A stretch of DNA of 64,000 nt from contig NC_088203.1 of NCBI RefSeq assembly GCF_037126465.1, forward strand, positions 99,572,668 to 99,636,667, written 5' to 3'. Each line of letters opens with the position of its first letter. Within the stretch, counting starts at the first letter, position 1. The position numbers and the translations under genes were made by a program. This DNA comes from Ornithodoros turicata (lineage: Eukaryota > Arthropoda > Arachnida > Ixodida > Argasidae). The notes under the pieces were generated by a model. It worked only from the letters and a program-made list of their open reading frames with translations. It was not told the DNA's origin and ran no database searches. Positions 34,986-46,823 of this stretch are shown here, piece after piece.

Positions 34986-35569
34986 ACTTGTACTATGACT
35001 TGACGGTGACAATTTGGATGGAGAATGTGATGGTTGGGGGGAGAATTGTAATGGTTGAAATGGTGGAGGTGCTGAAGTTCGCTTGTTTTGGTTCCATGGC
35101 ACAAGGGCAGAGCATCGTGCATGTCGTGGTTTTTTGCATAATTGACATGTAGAGCCATTGTAGTATTCATTAGTAGCAGTCATTCATTAGTAGTCATTGT
35201 AGTAGAGTCATTGTGTAGTAGTCAGTGTAGATGTATGGCTGTGTGTTCGACCGTAGCTTTCCATTCCAGGTAAGTAAGAGCCCGCGGAGTTGGATACCCT
35301 GCACTGAAAGTGTGGCACGAAGTTATACTTGGGCTAAACCAAAGCAATCAGATGACACTGTAACCTTCGGCCACCCTTTTCAGACTTATGTTGCTTTTGA
35401 CTCGCCTCGTGCGAGGGAGCCACCGGAATTTCTCAGTCCTAATCAGCTACTTCGGTGTGAGCGTGGTAACACTCAATGGGTGATTGTGGATGCAAAGGTG
35501 GGATGATGCAAAGGTGTGCTAGAAGCGGCGCGAGCCAGAAAGAAAATACGCAAGCCCAACCGCTACCGA

Positions 35570-36360
35570 CCTATCCCAGCTGGAAGTGCTGGAGGCTCCA
35601 AACGAAAGGAGGGCTGATAAGGACACGGGAACCCCCCAGCAGACGGAGAGGGAGACTTATATAGGCCTCTCGAAGCCTAGCGTAAAGAGCTACAGTGCAT
35701 GAGGAAGTGCTCCAGCCGTCTCGTCCTGGCCACAGGTGGGGACAACGCGGGAATGAAGAGTGGCCGGCTCGGTGAAGATAGAAGTTGAGGGGGATGGCGG
35801 GGTCAGCGAGACCTCTGACTGCCGAGAAAGACAGGAATTCGGCTTCCCACGGTAAGCACAGATGGGGCGTACGCAGGGCGCAAAATGGGGCCAGAGGATA
35901 ACCGTGCAAAACGTTTGTATCTGGCGACACACACATGTGCAAGGGGAGGCAGCAGGCCAATAACCGCTCCAGAGAGGGACATTTTTGCGAGGGGATCAGC
36001 TGGTCTCGTTTACAAGCAAGCCCACGGTGACCAGGAACCCACGTTATAATAGATCGCGTATGTGCGAGGGAACGAGCGTAAGCAGAATGGAGAGCAAGTT
36101 TCTGGGAAGGGTCGCCAAAGGGGGAAACGACTGAGAGTGAGTCTGAAAGGCAAGAGCACCCTTTCCCAGTGGGGCGGGACCCTTTTGAGAGCTAGAATCA
36201 TGGCGAGGGAACTCGGAGGGAAATCGGCGAAATGGAGGGGTGAAATCTGGGAGCCGCACCGGGGACTGGAAAGTCAAGCTCAGGGAAGAAAAGGCCGACC
36301 CCAGAGCGCGCCTCTGAGGCAGAGGGCGTCAGGTTGCGACCACAAGATGTAGCGGAAATT
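35570..36360 (-). mobile_element. LINE remnant (RNase H to CCHC region), minus strand
   Basis: On the minus strand, VRLPDFTPPFRRFPSEFPRH resembles VRLPDYTPVYHSEFLAM of the 11.5-kb copy, and further down TEPATLHSRVVPTCGQDETA corresponds to the CCHC segment. Frames are broken throughout. It is the third copy of the LINE family at 4.3 and 11.5 kb. Confidence 0.7.
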
Positions 36361-36552
36361 GATGAAGATGGTTTGTTAGCAATGTCTGCAGAGTACGCAA
36401 AGAAGCATGACGGACACTCGTGGGGAAGATGTCAATTACACTCACAGAAGGAGGGGTCCAGCGGGGCCCCAAGTGGGAGGACATCCAAGAAGCGAAACCT
36501 TGAATGGTAGAAGGAGTTGCTGGGGCGAAAACTAATTGCGGGGTATTTCTAA

Positions 36553-36787
36553 CGGTGACACTGCCGAGTTAACCACAGCCGAGCATCCATAGCGAATGAT
36601 AGGTTTATCGCTTCTGATTTGAAGAGAAAGGGGGGCGCACGCCTTTTTGTGGCAATTTTCATATATCCAAATTACCACAAAAAGGCGTACGCCAACCTCC
36701 CTCTTAGAATCAGAAGCGATAACCCTATCATTCGCGGCCATGCTTGGCGCACAGCGTGCTATGCGGTGAGGTTCTGTTTTTAGAGTG
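36553..36787. mobile_element. Palindromic MITE, subfamily 2, left end decayed
   Basis: The inner palindrome (tatcgcttctgatttgaaga ... aatcagaagcgataacccta) and the right end (gttctgtttttagagtg) are intact. The left CACTCT end is lost. Confidence 0.8.
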
Positions 36788-37472
36788 CATGCTGCTACTT
36801 TTATCCTTCTCATTGCTTTCACCTCTTGAAGGGTTTTTGTATGTAAAGTGCCCTCCCTCGCGTACGCCTTTTTGTACCGGTCACCACAGGTAACACTACC
36901 CAGTCCTGCTATATGGTGTGCGATTACCCATTCCATTTTTAACTTTTCTCATATTTCGTGAACCACCCGTGTATACGACAGGCGCAACCCACTCTAATAA
37001 GGCAAAATTTATTAATCCTTATGAATTAATTCATTAATTACATGCCTTCTAGGAAATACAAGATAGCAGAATTGTAAGTAGTCATTAGACGCATCGCCCC
37101 TCAGACCTGAACGTATTGTTTGGGACATTGTTCTCTAAAATATGGAGCGGTCCCCTACCGGAGGTGTCACACAAGAATGAGCTGTACCGCAACCAGGCGG
37201 CCATGTACGGCCGAGGGAACGCCTACCACCATCTACCATCATAGCCGACATCATCTAGGACGCGAAAATGCTTCCCAAGGTCCCAAAGTTGCATCTTGGA
37301 TTATCCCGTCTGAGCTTCCTCTATGCCACTATGTGGTGAAGTTCATTTTGAAGAGTGCAGGTACGTAGTTTTCCGATGAAAATTCTGTAACATCTAAAAA
37401 ACACCCTGTATAGTTGTCTCGTCACACAGTTCTCAACGCGGCGGCGCGTGGATAGCCCTGTCGACACATCTA

Positions 37473-38569
37473 CACACTAAAACATTTTACACCTCTTTAG
37501 GTGTTAAAAGGGCGTGTTGCACAATTTACACCCCACGCTTAACTGTCTAACACCCATTTGAGTGTAAAGGGGGTGTATCCTGCTGTTTACGCCCTTCTGT
37601 CTGCTTTTTACACCCCTTCGTGAGAAGGTCATCAGGCCCATAGGGTGTAAAAGGCGGGTCAGCTGCACACAGAATTTCTGTAGTTTTAGCAGCGATGGGA
37701 CTTATGCACCTTAGCTTCTGTTCGTTCTGTGCTGTGAGGATAGTCCATGCACTCCACTGTTTTTAAATGTGGCACTGAACAACATGCACATTACTTAGAA
37801 CTGCACATAATTAAATGATATGCTGCAAATGATGCCAGCCGACTTCTTACACAGGCCAACTACCAAGACCAGTAACTGTGGATATTTTATTTAGGGTCTC
37901 AGAGGTGAACATGGGCATGGCAGTAATGGACTGCACTTAATATGTACACAGCCATGCAGGAAAAAAATTGATGAAACTCTTTCAATCTAATGCGGCCTTC
38001 GAATGACATCAGAATGGCAGAGCAAAAGCAGATTAAAAAGGGACAGTAGGGACCCCAGCGGGTATTCAGATTCCGGCTGAATAACGTTCTCCTCCCGGCG
38101 TACATACTGTATGTGCAAGGATACATCTGAAAATGAAATAGTTTTCGAGGAATTGAATTAAATCGAACACCCGAACCATATCCCGTTTCGGTTTCCTACT
38201 CACCGTGACGTCACGAATAGTGAGGGCAAAACTACGGTAATTCGATGGAAGCGAAGTCTAAGTTTCATTACCATGCGCAGCATGAAACACATCAAGGCAG
38301 GTACAAAAGTTAGAGCACGTTCCCGTGAATATATTCAGCAAAATGACCATTTGACAGAAAAATGACGTCACTCCCGGTGTATGGTGCAGCCTACATTCAA
38401 GTCACGGTCTCAATCTTTAAAATGCTGTAATAAATTTTCAAAAGCAAATACAGAGGTACAGCTTTCTAAGGGGTGTAACTGCTTACACCCTACAGACTTT
38501 ACACCCAAATGGGTGTGAGTTATCAAACACCATTTTTACACTGGAAAGGGTGTAAAAAAGTTTAGTGTG
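37473..38569. mobile_element. 1.1-kb element with GGTGTAAA subterminal repeats, unit 1 only
   Basis: The ends are inverted: CACACTAAAAC and GTTTAGTGTG, flanked by TA at 37,471 and 38,570. Units 2 and 3 read 'acatctacgcttcgaaagg' without it, which is the empty site. Many copies of GGTGTAAA/TTTACACC in both orientations lie within 150 bp of each end. There is no transposase ORF, so it is non-autonomous. Confidence 0.8.
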
Positions 38570-39012
38570 TACGTGTCGAAAGGTCCGCGTACTGAAATGT
38601 CCGTGCACCGAAACATCCGTGTACCGAAATGTCCTCTACCGAAAACTCATGTACCGAAATGTCCTAAAGCAGAATTCTTGCGACCCAGCCGTGCACCTAC
38701 GTCTTGGGGCGTCCCCAAGTCCTAGGGCAACCCCAAATGTCCCATGATATCTCAAGACCTCACGCTTTGGGGATAGATTTTCAATAGGGAAGATGAACCC
38801 TTTTAACAGCCGCTATTGCGCCCGTGGTCCCTTACCGTTCGCGGAGGAACGGACTGAAAGCTGGGGAGCATGAAGCCAACTAGGTCGGGGACCTAGAGGA
38901 AGTAAAAAGAGGCAATGGAACAGAAAACTACGTTCTGGATAGATTGACAGTCCCCCATACGTGACCCAGTGTAGACAAATAAACGCCGGTTTGTGTTAGA
39001 GGGTTACATATA

Positions 39013-39920
39013 CAGTCGACCCTCGTTTATCCGGACGGTGCCGTTCCCGGCGAAAATCGTCCGGATACCGGGGCATCCGGATAAATGAAACGACCGAATT
39101 AGAAAACGTCGTACAGAGCAAGGTTTAGTTAAAACACAGAAATCTCGTCAATGACAGCTGGTTACATAGTAGTGTAGGTATTCGATTCCTGCATACTTGT
39201 GCTATTGCATAGAGTTGAGCACGCTGTTGCGCTGCTCGAAGAGTGTCAGTGCGGACGCAAAGTGTCAATGTCGGAGACTTGTTTCTCACTGGCGTCATCG
39301 GCACCGTCTTGCTGCACATCATCGTAGGCAACAGCAGCAATCACACCGTCCATCAGTCATACTCTGCGCAACGCGTCATCATCCTTTTCAACGTAAACGT
39401 AGTCAGAAACCGCAGCATCATCTACGGAAAGTCGCAGTGAGCCTCTGCATCAGGATCGCAGCTCACCTAGGGGAATGCTTCATCGGCCAACGGGCCGTAA
39501 GCAGCAGGCCCTCGGGTTAGAGTTTTCCCCTCTAGAACCGGACAGTTGCTCGAGATATTTCCAAATGACTCGACTGGTCAACGTGACCCAACGCATACAA
39601 ATAGAAAAGGGGGTCATCGTGCACGGTTGTCTCCCCTACGGAGGAATGTAGGTCCTTGACGTGTGACGGGAATAACCCAAACACAGCGAAAAGGGTGACG
39701 ACCCGGGGTCAGCGTCTCCTCTTACTCACGGTAGTCCGGATAACTGAAGCTGGATTACAAGAATTTTCGACTTTCGTTCCCTGGAATTCTTGTCCGAGTC
39801 CGGAAGCTGAAGTCCGGATAAACGAGAACAAAATACATGGAGGAAAATCCGTTCCCGTGCCTTTTGTCCGGATAGCGCGGGATCCGGATAAATGAAGTCC
39901 GGATAAACGGGGGTCGACTG
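39013..39920. mobile_element. pogo/Tigger-type non-autonomous element, unit 1 only
   Basis: The ends are CAGTCGACCCTCGTTTATCC and its near complement, flanked by TA (39,011 and 39,921), followed by GTCCGGATA-type repeats. This terminal sequence is typical of pogo/Tigger elements. No transposase frame is seen. It occupies the same TA that holds a different element in units 2 and 3. Confidence 0.85.
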
Positions 39921-39977
39921 TATATGGCTAGGGCTATGTATCATATATATTATGATACGATACGTACTCTCCCGGTT

Positions 39978-40082
39978 ATTCCCGCGGTGGAACCAGCTCT
40001 TTCTGTAAAGGCAGGTTGGAATGACAAGTAACTGTCTTCGCAACCTGCCTTTCCAGGAAGAGCTGGTGCCACCGCGCGGAAA
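39978..40082. repeat. Conserved long hairpin of the unit (copies at 47,751 and 56,383)
   Basis: 'ccgcggtggaaccagctctt' and the following 'ggcaggttgg' pair with 'caacctgcctttccaggaag' and 'agctggtgccaccgcgcgg' across a loop of about 20 bases. All three units keep it, and a remnant is visible at 245-265. It could be the end-pair of a short foldback element. Confidence 0.65.
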
Positions 40083-41118
40083 GCAGCGAAATGGAGTGGT
40101 TGTCAATAGCGGTCTGTGCCCGAGCAGTGAGCAAAAACTACACTACTACTTCTGCTGCGGGTTCATTCGTCTACACCGAAACCGGAACAAGCTAAAATTC
40201 TCCCCCTTGTTGTACTTTTATTTGCAAATGCGGAACGAACATGCCACTACCGTCTTTATCAAAAAGTCAACTCCACAGGTTCACAAAATATTGCTTCTTA
40301 TCGCAGAAATGTGCAACCCGATGTAATGTGGATGACGGACGCCGAATGACAACCAGAGCCTTACTCAATATGCTCGGTCCTATTGACTCAGTACTTAGGA
40401 GGCATGTGACATCCAAACGCCAAGTCCCGATAGGATACGCCACCGTTGCGCGCATGCTCCGTTAATACTTTATGAAACAGACTGTGGAAATTATAATTTT
40501 AAATGCTGAACTGAATGGTATCGCACAGCTACAGACTTCGATAGCTGTAACTGTATTCCACGACCAAACACCTGTAGAATAATGCCTCGGTAGGATCAGT
40601 ACAGAAACTCACCAATGTTGGCTTTTCTTCGCTCGTTCTTTGTTCTCCCGGCCATTGCTCCTGGTATTGCGTATGGCTGTCATCCGGGAAGTCCACGACC
40701 TGCATGTTTATACTCGTCTTGTCGGTGTGGCACACAACCAAAGGCAACGGGCCACGGATCTGTTAATGGATGGATGAGAGGGTGAAGGGTCAGGTACGAA
40801 ATCGAAGGCCAAATTCGAATGGCACAACAGAAGGCACGATCACGAGGGCAAGATACTTCAAATCTTCTTCTTCTTCTACCAATGAGATAATGGCCGTGAG
40901 CCACTAAGGGAGATTGGCCAGGACAAAAGGGCGTGAGATGTTTGTTTATGTCTGTGCAGTAATGATGGGGACTAAGGCCAAGTCGGATCCAAGTTCAAAG
41001 TTCTTCTTCTTCCAACCTCCTGCTTCTTCTTTGTCCAAGCAAAAGGTGACTGTGAGCCACTAAGGGAGGCGTAATTACCTCTGTGTGAAAGTTGTGTGTG
41101 GTCTTCTGTGTGAAGGTG

Positions 41119-42423
41119 ATATGAGATGTAAGGCTGGTTAGGCGCGGGGGTGAACTTACATGTACCGGGTGTCTGAGCTAAATCCCCGGTCCAAATAAGT
41201 CGTGAACGAGTGCACCGATCGAATAACTTTCTCTTTTTTATAAATATCTGCCCGATACTACCATCAGGCTACGCACCTTGTTAATGAGTGCCAGGCGCTC
41301 ATTATTTAAATAAGTATTAAAACGAGTTCATTGTTGAGTGCTTTCAGTGCACGTCTGATAGCGAGAGTACAGAGCACAACTTTACTTGTCTTGGCTTCAG
41401 GAATTGTCTTGTCTTTGCTATGACTTCTTGTCTTGAGTTTAGGACTTAAGCATGTCTTTAGAACTAACCGCGTTCTAAAGACAAGTCATCGTCCTATATT
41501 TTGAAGATAAATGTGTTTGAAGGTTGTACCAGAATCATTTGAATGTTTCAGCCGCTTCCACTGGTACCTGAGGTGATACCGGGTAAGATTTTCAACTGCA
41601 CGCTTTTCGTATTTATTTTGCAGTGGCCATACTATTACTTTTCTTTAAAAAATGATATTTAGTACTGTACTGATATTTGGTATTGTACTCGGTTACTGAT
41701 ATGCCGCTACGCAGTAATACGCGTAAAAAATGTTCAAATTACAGTACAAGTCCGGCGACGATGTGTTACATTAGAGTAAATACTGCCTGAGCCGCAGCAT
41801 TCCTTGATGCAGCATTCCGCCGCCGTACAGGCGCGCAGCGTTACTTACGGTTACTTACAGTAAGACCTTGACGTCAAAATACGCTCTACCCAATATCTCG
41901 TAGGCTGCACGATATCGGCAGAAGATCAGCGAGAGGACAGGCCCTCTGCCCTGTCCGTAGTTGTCACCGCCACTACAATACCACCCACACCGCTCCCCAC
42001 GAGACAAGCGGCGCTTCCGAGACAGCGTGCCAGCTCGTCTAATACCCGCTGTACCTATAGTACGATCAACTGCACTGTCCGCCTTCGCAACTCAATAACG
42101 CAACGCGCAGCGACCCAATACTACGCGAAACTCTCAATATCCCAAGCATTACACCAGCCGACGTGAACGGGTGGGAGTTTGTCGCAGCGAATTTATCCAG
42201 ACCCCCCCCCCTTACAGCCCCCTGATGCCCCCAAATGTTCAGTGACGCCCCCTAACATTTCAGCTGTATACCCCCCACCCAACCCCCACCGCGAATGGCA
42301 GGGAATGCAGCATATTCCCCTTCGTCATCGCTTGTTGTTGCTGAGATGGCCTGTAGGAAATTTACTCACAAGCACGACAGAGACATCATATTGTGTAGAG
42401 TTCCTTTATAACGAAGTGAGCTA
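41119..42423. other. 3' flank of gene D, no gene
   Basis: The stretch from 'gatatgagatgtaaggctgg' to the gene D stop is conserved with 49,721-51,037, and its first 600 bp also with 58,241-58,722. It includes a low-complexity TTGTCTT-type block at 41,386-41,460 and C-rich tracts at 42,200-42,290. No canonical AATAAA is close to the gene D stop. Confidence 0.5.
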
Positions 42424-44682
42424 TTACCAGAAGACACATTTGTGCGAGGGATTCATTGGCGAGTCCTTTGGGCAAGAAAAAGTTTCGCTGAAATGTTGTG
42501 AATTCATAAGAGGCACGTTGCATCTTTCATCCGAAGGCGGATGAGTTTGAGGCGTCGGGTCTGGGAATTCCTTTCCACACCACACTAGACACGTGGAAAT
42601 GTAGAAGATCTTGTCCTTCGTCAAATCCCTCACGTTGCCCAGAGTGACATGCGACTTTTCCGAAGCTTTTTTATATGCCCTCAACCGAGACGTAATACCC
42701 AGCGTGTCTGCTAGATACTCCAGGGGGTAATCTTTGTAAGCTCTAGCTTTCGGAGCTTTCTCAATAGTCTCGTTGTGGCAACGAACGATCTTGTCGTATT
42801 CCGCAATACTTTTTTCGGTAAACCACGGTTTGAAATGCCCAGCACCGTCATAATTCCTGCCAGACGTATCGTAGCCGTGCATTAGTTCATGCGTCACGGT
42901 GCTGCCTAGGGTTCCATAGTTCACTTCTGGAGGAGCACCATACGAAAAGATAGGCGTGAGCAAAAGAGCGGTTCCAATGACTATGCGATTTTGCGTCGGT
43001 ATGTAAGCACCATTGACGAAGAATAGAGGAAACGTGTATCGTGGATCCACGAAGGAGGGGTCGCTCAATCTTCCATTCCAGTTGTGCTTTGTCCAAAACT
43101 TTCGAACCCGCATGTAGTCCTCGATGAAAGGTCCGTTTAGGTCAGGGAGATCTTTGAAGAACGCGTCTATTTTCAAGGCGGAGCTAAATTCCGGCGAGTA
43201 ACCAATATCTCTTTTCAGCACAGAAAGTTTCTTCAGAGCTCCAACGCGAGTTGTCTCGTCCAGCCAATGTGAAGACTCGAAGGACTTCTTAATCTCGTCG
43301 ACAATTGTCTCAATCATTTCCCTAGCGAGATTCAGCCTCGAACTGTTCACTATGGGAAAGAAGAAACCCGAACCTGCAGTATACGGGAACATTTTCGCAG
43401 TTTGGTCCAGGCACATAGGAACGTTCGCAAAACCAGGCGAACCAATGTACGATGGGTTCAACAAGGAAGCTTTATACAGGTAAAGGGCAATCTTCCAGGC
43501 ACAGAATACCCTTAATTCATTTGCCGTAGCATTCCTGAATTTGCCGAATAAATTATGGAAGAAATGAACATCGTTCACTGTCATACTGACTTTTACGTCT
43601 TTCGGAAGTCTCGGGTCTGTACTATCCTCCAGGGCTTCATTCCACTGTTCTGACAGGGTCGTGTCGTTGTTTACCAAAAGGCCTAACTTCGACAAGGGGA
43701 ACAGAAGCGTCTTTCTTCCTGAGGTTTCGCTGCCAGTGTACTTAACTTGCGCCAGATTGGATAAATTATTCTCCACTGCAATAATCTCATTTGCGAGATC
43801 GCGGAGGTCTATGGAAAGGATTGCCGATAAAATTAGCGTAATCTCCTCTTTCCTCGCCTCTCTGTTTCCAGTGACGGCGTATTTTACCGAGTACTCTTGC
43901 CTCATGTATAGTAAAAGCTGTTCGCCTTCTATCGAGCTTGGTTTTATTTCAAATATCAGGGGAATGTCGAAACCAAACATGAATTTCACCATAGCATGCA
44001 GTAGGTCGAATTGCATGTCACTTGCAAAAGTCATTCCTTGCTGCTTTAAAAACTGTCTCATTGCTTCAGTCGTGGTAACGTTATCAATATCCATGCAGTG
44101 CTGGTGGAAGGCCGCTACTTTTTGATATCCCGATTGCCCTCTTCTTGGGACCTTTACGTCTTGTAAATGCCTGGCAATATTTAAGGTGATGTTGCGCTGG
44201 ATGACTTCCAAATTGAATGTCGTATTCAGATCATACCAGTGAGATAAAGACCTCAAAGCTCCGTTACAGACGTAACTGTAAAAGTTTTCGCAAGGATCTT
44301 TTTCTGTGTCCACGGACACGTCAATAAGCCAACGCATGTATTGACAATCTTCCGTATCACATACTTTATCGGTGAATGGATGTTGCGTGATGTGTGTTGA
44401 CATTGTCGCCTCGGAAGTCGTCTGAGGTATCTCTGCCGTTGACGTCGTGAGCCAGTGAGGAGTGTCTTCATAGTCTTCATAACTGGCATCGGGAAATGGG
44501 TACTTGGGCGGAAGTTTGGGTATCCCGACATACGCAGCGGTGGAGGTGGTGATATCTTCGCCGTCCGGCGTGTGTCTCCATTCATGACGTGCAACCCAAT
44601 ATGCTGCTCCAAACGTCCCCAGAACAAGAGTCACAAGGAGTACCTTTCCCAGCAAGGAGTAAGAAGTTTCGTCCTCCTTCAC
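42424..44682 (-). CDS. M13 (neprilysin-like) peptidase gene D, last exon
   Basis: The exon starts at the acceptor (aatttcag, ending 44,683) with GTG AAG GAG, read as Val-Lys-Glu of an exon continued from upstream, not as a start codon. It runs 752 codons to TAA. Order: cytosolic KEDETSY, membrane helix (LLGKVLLVTLVLGTFGAAYW), acidic/aromatic DYEDTPHW segment, Thr-rich linker, and M13 ectodomain from CDTEDCQYMRW. Active site: NGAY, HELMH (42,877-42,891), EYLAD (42,706-42,720), HPPSDER, and C-terminal KCVFW. All catalytic ligands are present, so activity is expected. It is close to gene E (period 8,614 bp) and more distant from C. First exons were not identified; the 600 bp upstream are intron-like and shared with C and E. 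Confidence 0.9.
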   Translation of the reverse strand: MKEDETSYSLLGKVLLVTLVLGTFGAAYWVARHEWRHTPDGEDITTSTAAYVGIPKLPPKYPFPDASYEDYEDTPHWLTTSTAEIPQTTSEATMSTHITQHPFTDKVCDTEDCQYMRWLIDVSVDTEKDPCENFYSYVCNGALRSLSHWYDLNTTFNLEVIQRNITLNIARHLQDVKVPRRGQSGYQKVAAFHQHCMDIDNVTTTEAMRQFLKQQGMTFASDMQFDLLHAMVKFMFGFDIPLIFEIKPSSIEGEQLLLYMRQEYSVKYAVTGNREARKEEITLILSAILSIDLRDLANEIIAVENNLSNLAQVKYTGSETSGRKTLLFPLSKLGLLVNNDTTLSEQWNEALEDSTDPRLPKDVKVSMTVNDVHFFHNLFGKFRNATANELRVFCAWKIALYLYKASLLNPSYIGSPGFANVPMCLDQTAKMFPYTAGSGFFFPIVNSSRLNLAREMIETIVDEIKKSFESSHWLDETTRVGALKKLSVLKRDIGYSPEFSSALKIDAFFKDLPDLNGPFIEDYMRVRKFWTKHNWNGRLSDPSFVDPRYTFPLFFVNGAYIPTQNRIVIGTALLLTPIFSYGAPPEVNYGTLGSTVTHELMHGYDTSGRNYDGAGHFKPWFTEKSIAEYDKIVRCHNETIEKAPKARAYKDYPLEYLADTLGITSRLRAYKKASEKSHVTLGNVRDLTKDKIFYISTCLVWCGKEFPDPTPQTHPPSDERCNVPLMNSQHFSETFSCPKDSPMNPSHKCVFW

Positions 44683-45784
44683 CTGAAATTAAGAAAAATA
44701 TACTTTGTTCAATCAGAATATAACAAGCACCTGGCCTTCTCGGGTTGAATGTCTTTCCCACGTAAGGACCTGTTTCTCTAATTTCGATGAACTCCGAGCT
44801 ATTGAAAGATACACGGTTACTTTTTTGTTAATTTATTTTTTCCTCCATCCAAGAATGATTTGCTTAAACACGTATTGCTTGCAAATAACAGAGTGCAACA
44901 AAACCAGATGTGACATCAAGTGCGACTGATAGTTTAGCGTGTCTTAGAAGACCGTGGATAATGCGGTTACCGAAGTACCGCGGCTACCGCACCGGATCAA
45001 CTGGCGGGATTCTGAGCCATGCACGCTGTCATTCGTTCCGTTAAGTAGGATGGCTTTATGGTGACGGAATCGACGCTCGGCTGACGTTCGCTCTTATTGC
45101 TCTGAAGTGACATCTACACCAACCATGCGTACAAGTTGCTATTCAATACAGAGAAGACCGGTGCTGACATCGTCTTCGTAGCAGTGCCATGTGACAAGAC
45201 TGGAAGGTATGGCGAGTGTTTCACGAAAAGTGAGCCAAAGTTTGAAAACAGAATGGTGATGTAAGTGCTAGCAGATCAGGCCAGTGACAGGGAACCAGAG
45301 AACAAGGTTTATTCTACTATCGCGCGCAGAATGACAGTGGGACGTGCTCGTTGCACGTAAGTTGTCGTTTTCTTCATTTACTAACAAATGGTGCATCGCA
45401 CATCAACAACACGAACAGCAGAGTGTTACCAGCGGCGCGGGGAACACACAAACATTTTTATTTTGCAATTAATTGATTAGTAAAATTAATTTGTCACTTT
45501 TGCGTTCATTAGGATTAGAGCCCCAATGTCAATGAGAAGGTTGGGAGATACAACGACACGAAACTTTCTCGGGATTGCAACAAATCGACGTGGGACTCAC
45601 CGCTGACGCGCCAAGAGCGTCGTATCATGGTGGCGCCCCCGAGCGTACGGCCATTGAACGAAGACTAGCCACATTCCTGACTAACATTTTGGCATTTTGG
45701 CTTTATTCCCTGCGCGTCTTTGATAGGTCCCGCGCCGATTTTCTGTCTTTGTCGTTACGTTATTTTCAGTTCTTTTGTGTTACC

Positions 45785-45856
45785 ACACCACATAGCAGGA
45801 TTGGATAGTGTTACCACTGGTGACTAGTAACACTATCCAATCCTGCTATGTGGTGT
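45785..45856. repeat. Perfect 30-bp-arm palindrome at the unit 1/unit 2 junction
   Basis: The arms 45,785-45,814 and 45,827-45,856 are exact complements (acaccacatagcaggattgg ... and its reverse) around a 12-base loop (cactggtgacta). A copy with one mismatch marks the next junction at 54,373-54,444. At the start of unit 1 (36,888) only the right arm is present. Confidence 0.9.
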
Positions 45857-46823
45857 GCGATTACCCATTCCATTTTTTTACTTTTCTCATATTTCGTGAA
45901 CCACCCGTGTATACGACAGCGCGCGCAACCCACTCGGATAAGCCAAAGCTTATGAATATTTATGAATTAATTCATTAATTACATGCTTTCTAGGAAATAC
46001 AAGATAGCAGATTTTTAAGTAGTCATTACACGCATCGCCTCTGAGACCTGAACGTATTGTTTGGGACATGGTTGTCTAAAATATCTCGCCCGTGATGGAG
46101 CGGTCCCCTACCGGAGGTGTCACACAAGAATGAACTGTACCGCAACCAGGCGGCCAAGTACGGCCGAGGGAACGCCTACCACCATCTATATACCACCATC
46201 ACCGACATCATCTAGGACACGAAAGTGCTTCCCAAGGTCCCATAGTTGCATCTTGGATTATCCCATCTGAGCTTCCTCTATATCCCTATGTGGTGAAGTT
46301 CATTTTTAAGAGTGCAAGTACGTAGTTTTCCGAAAACACCCTGTATAGTTGTGTCGTCACACAGTCCTCGACGCGGCGGCGCGTGGATAGCCCTGTCGAC
46401 ACATCTACGCTTCGAAAGGTCCGTGTACTGGAATGCCCGTGCATCGAAACATCTATGTACCGAAACGTCCTCTACCGAAATGTCCTAAAGCAGAATTCTT
46501 GCGACCCAGCCGTGCACCTACGTCTTGGGGCGTCTCCAGGTCCTAGGGCAACCCCAAATGTCCCATGATCCTCACGCTTTGGGGAATAGATTTTCAATAG
46601 GAAGATTAACCCTTTTAACAGCCGCTATTGCTCCCGTGGTCACTTACCGTTCGCTGAGGAACTGACTGAAAGCTGGGGAGCATGAAGCGAACTAGGTCGG
46701 GGACCTAGAGGAAGAAGAGGAGGCAAAGGAAGAGAAAGCTACGTTCTGGATAGATTGACAGTCCCCCATACGTGACCCAGTGTAGACAAATAAACGCCGG
46801 TTAGTGTTAGAGGGCTACATATA

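Larger units (their letters stand above)
36888..45826. repeat. Tandem segmental duplication, unit 1 (about 8.9 kb, carries gene D)
   Basis: It starts where similarity to units 2 and 3 begins (taacactacccagtcctgct at 36,890) and ends at the palindrome that opens unit 2. The order of landmarks is the same as in unit 2: MITE end fragment, 'cgaaaggtccg' block, TA insertion site, hairpin at 39,980, LINE-tail block, 'gatatgagatgtaaggctgg' at 41,119, M13 gene. It differs by its transposon content. Confidence 0.9.

Noticed and set aside
34631..35170. 179-codon minus-strand frame with His- and Pro-rich sequence
   Set aside because: It lies in a duplicated repeat with a LINE tail; the frame is not kept in the copies at 40.6, 48.5 and 57.1 kb.
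45598..45640. Possible first exon of gene D on the minus strand (ATGATACGACGC... before gtgagt)
   Set aside because: The phase does not fit the exon start at 44,682, the donor is destroyed in unit 3, and the reading is not conserved near gene C.
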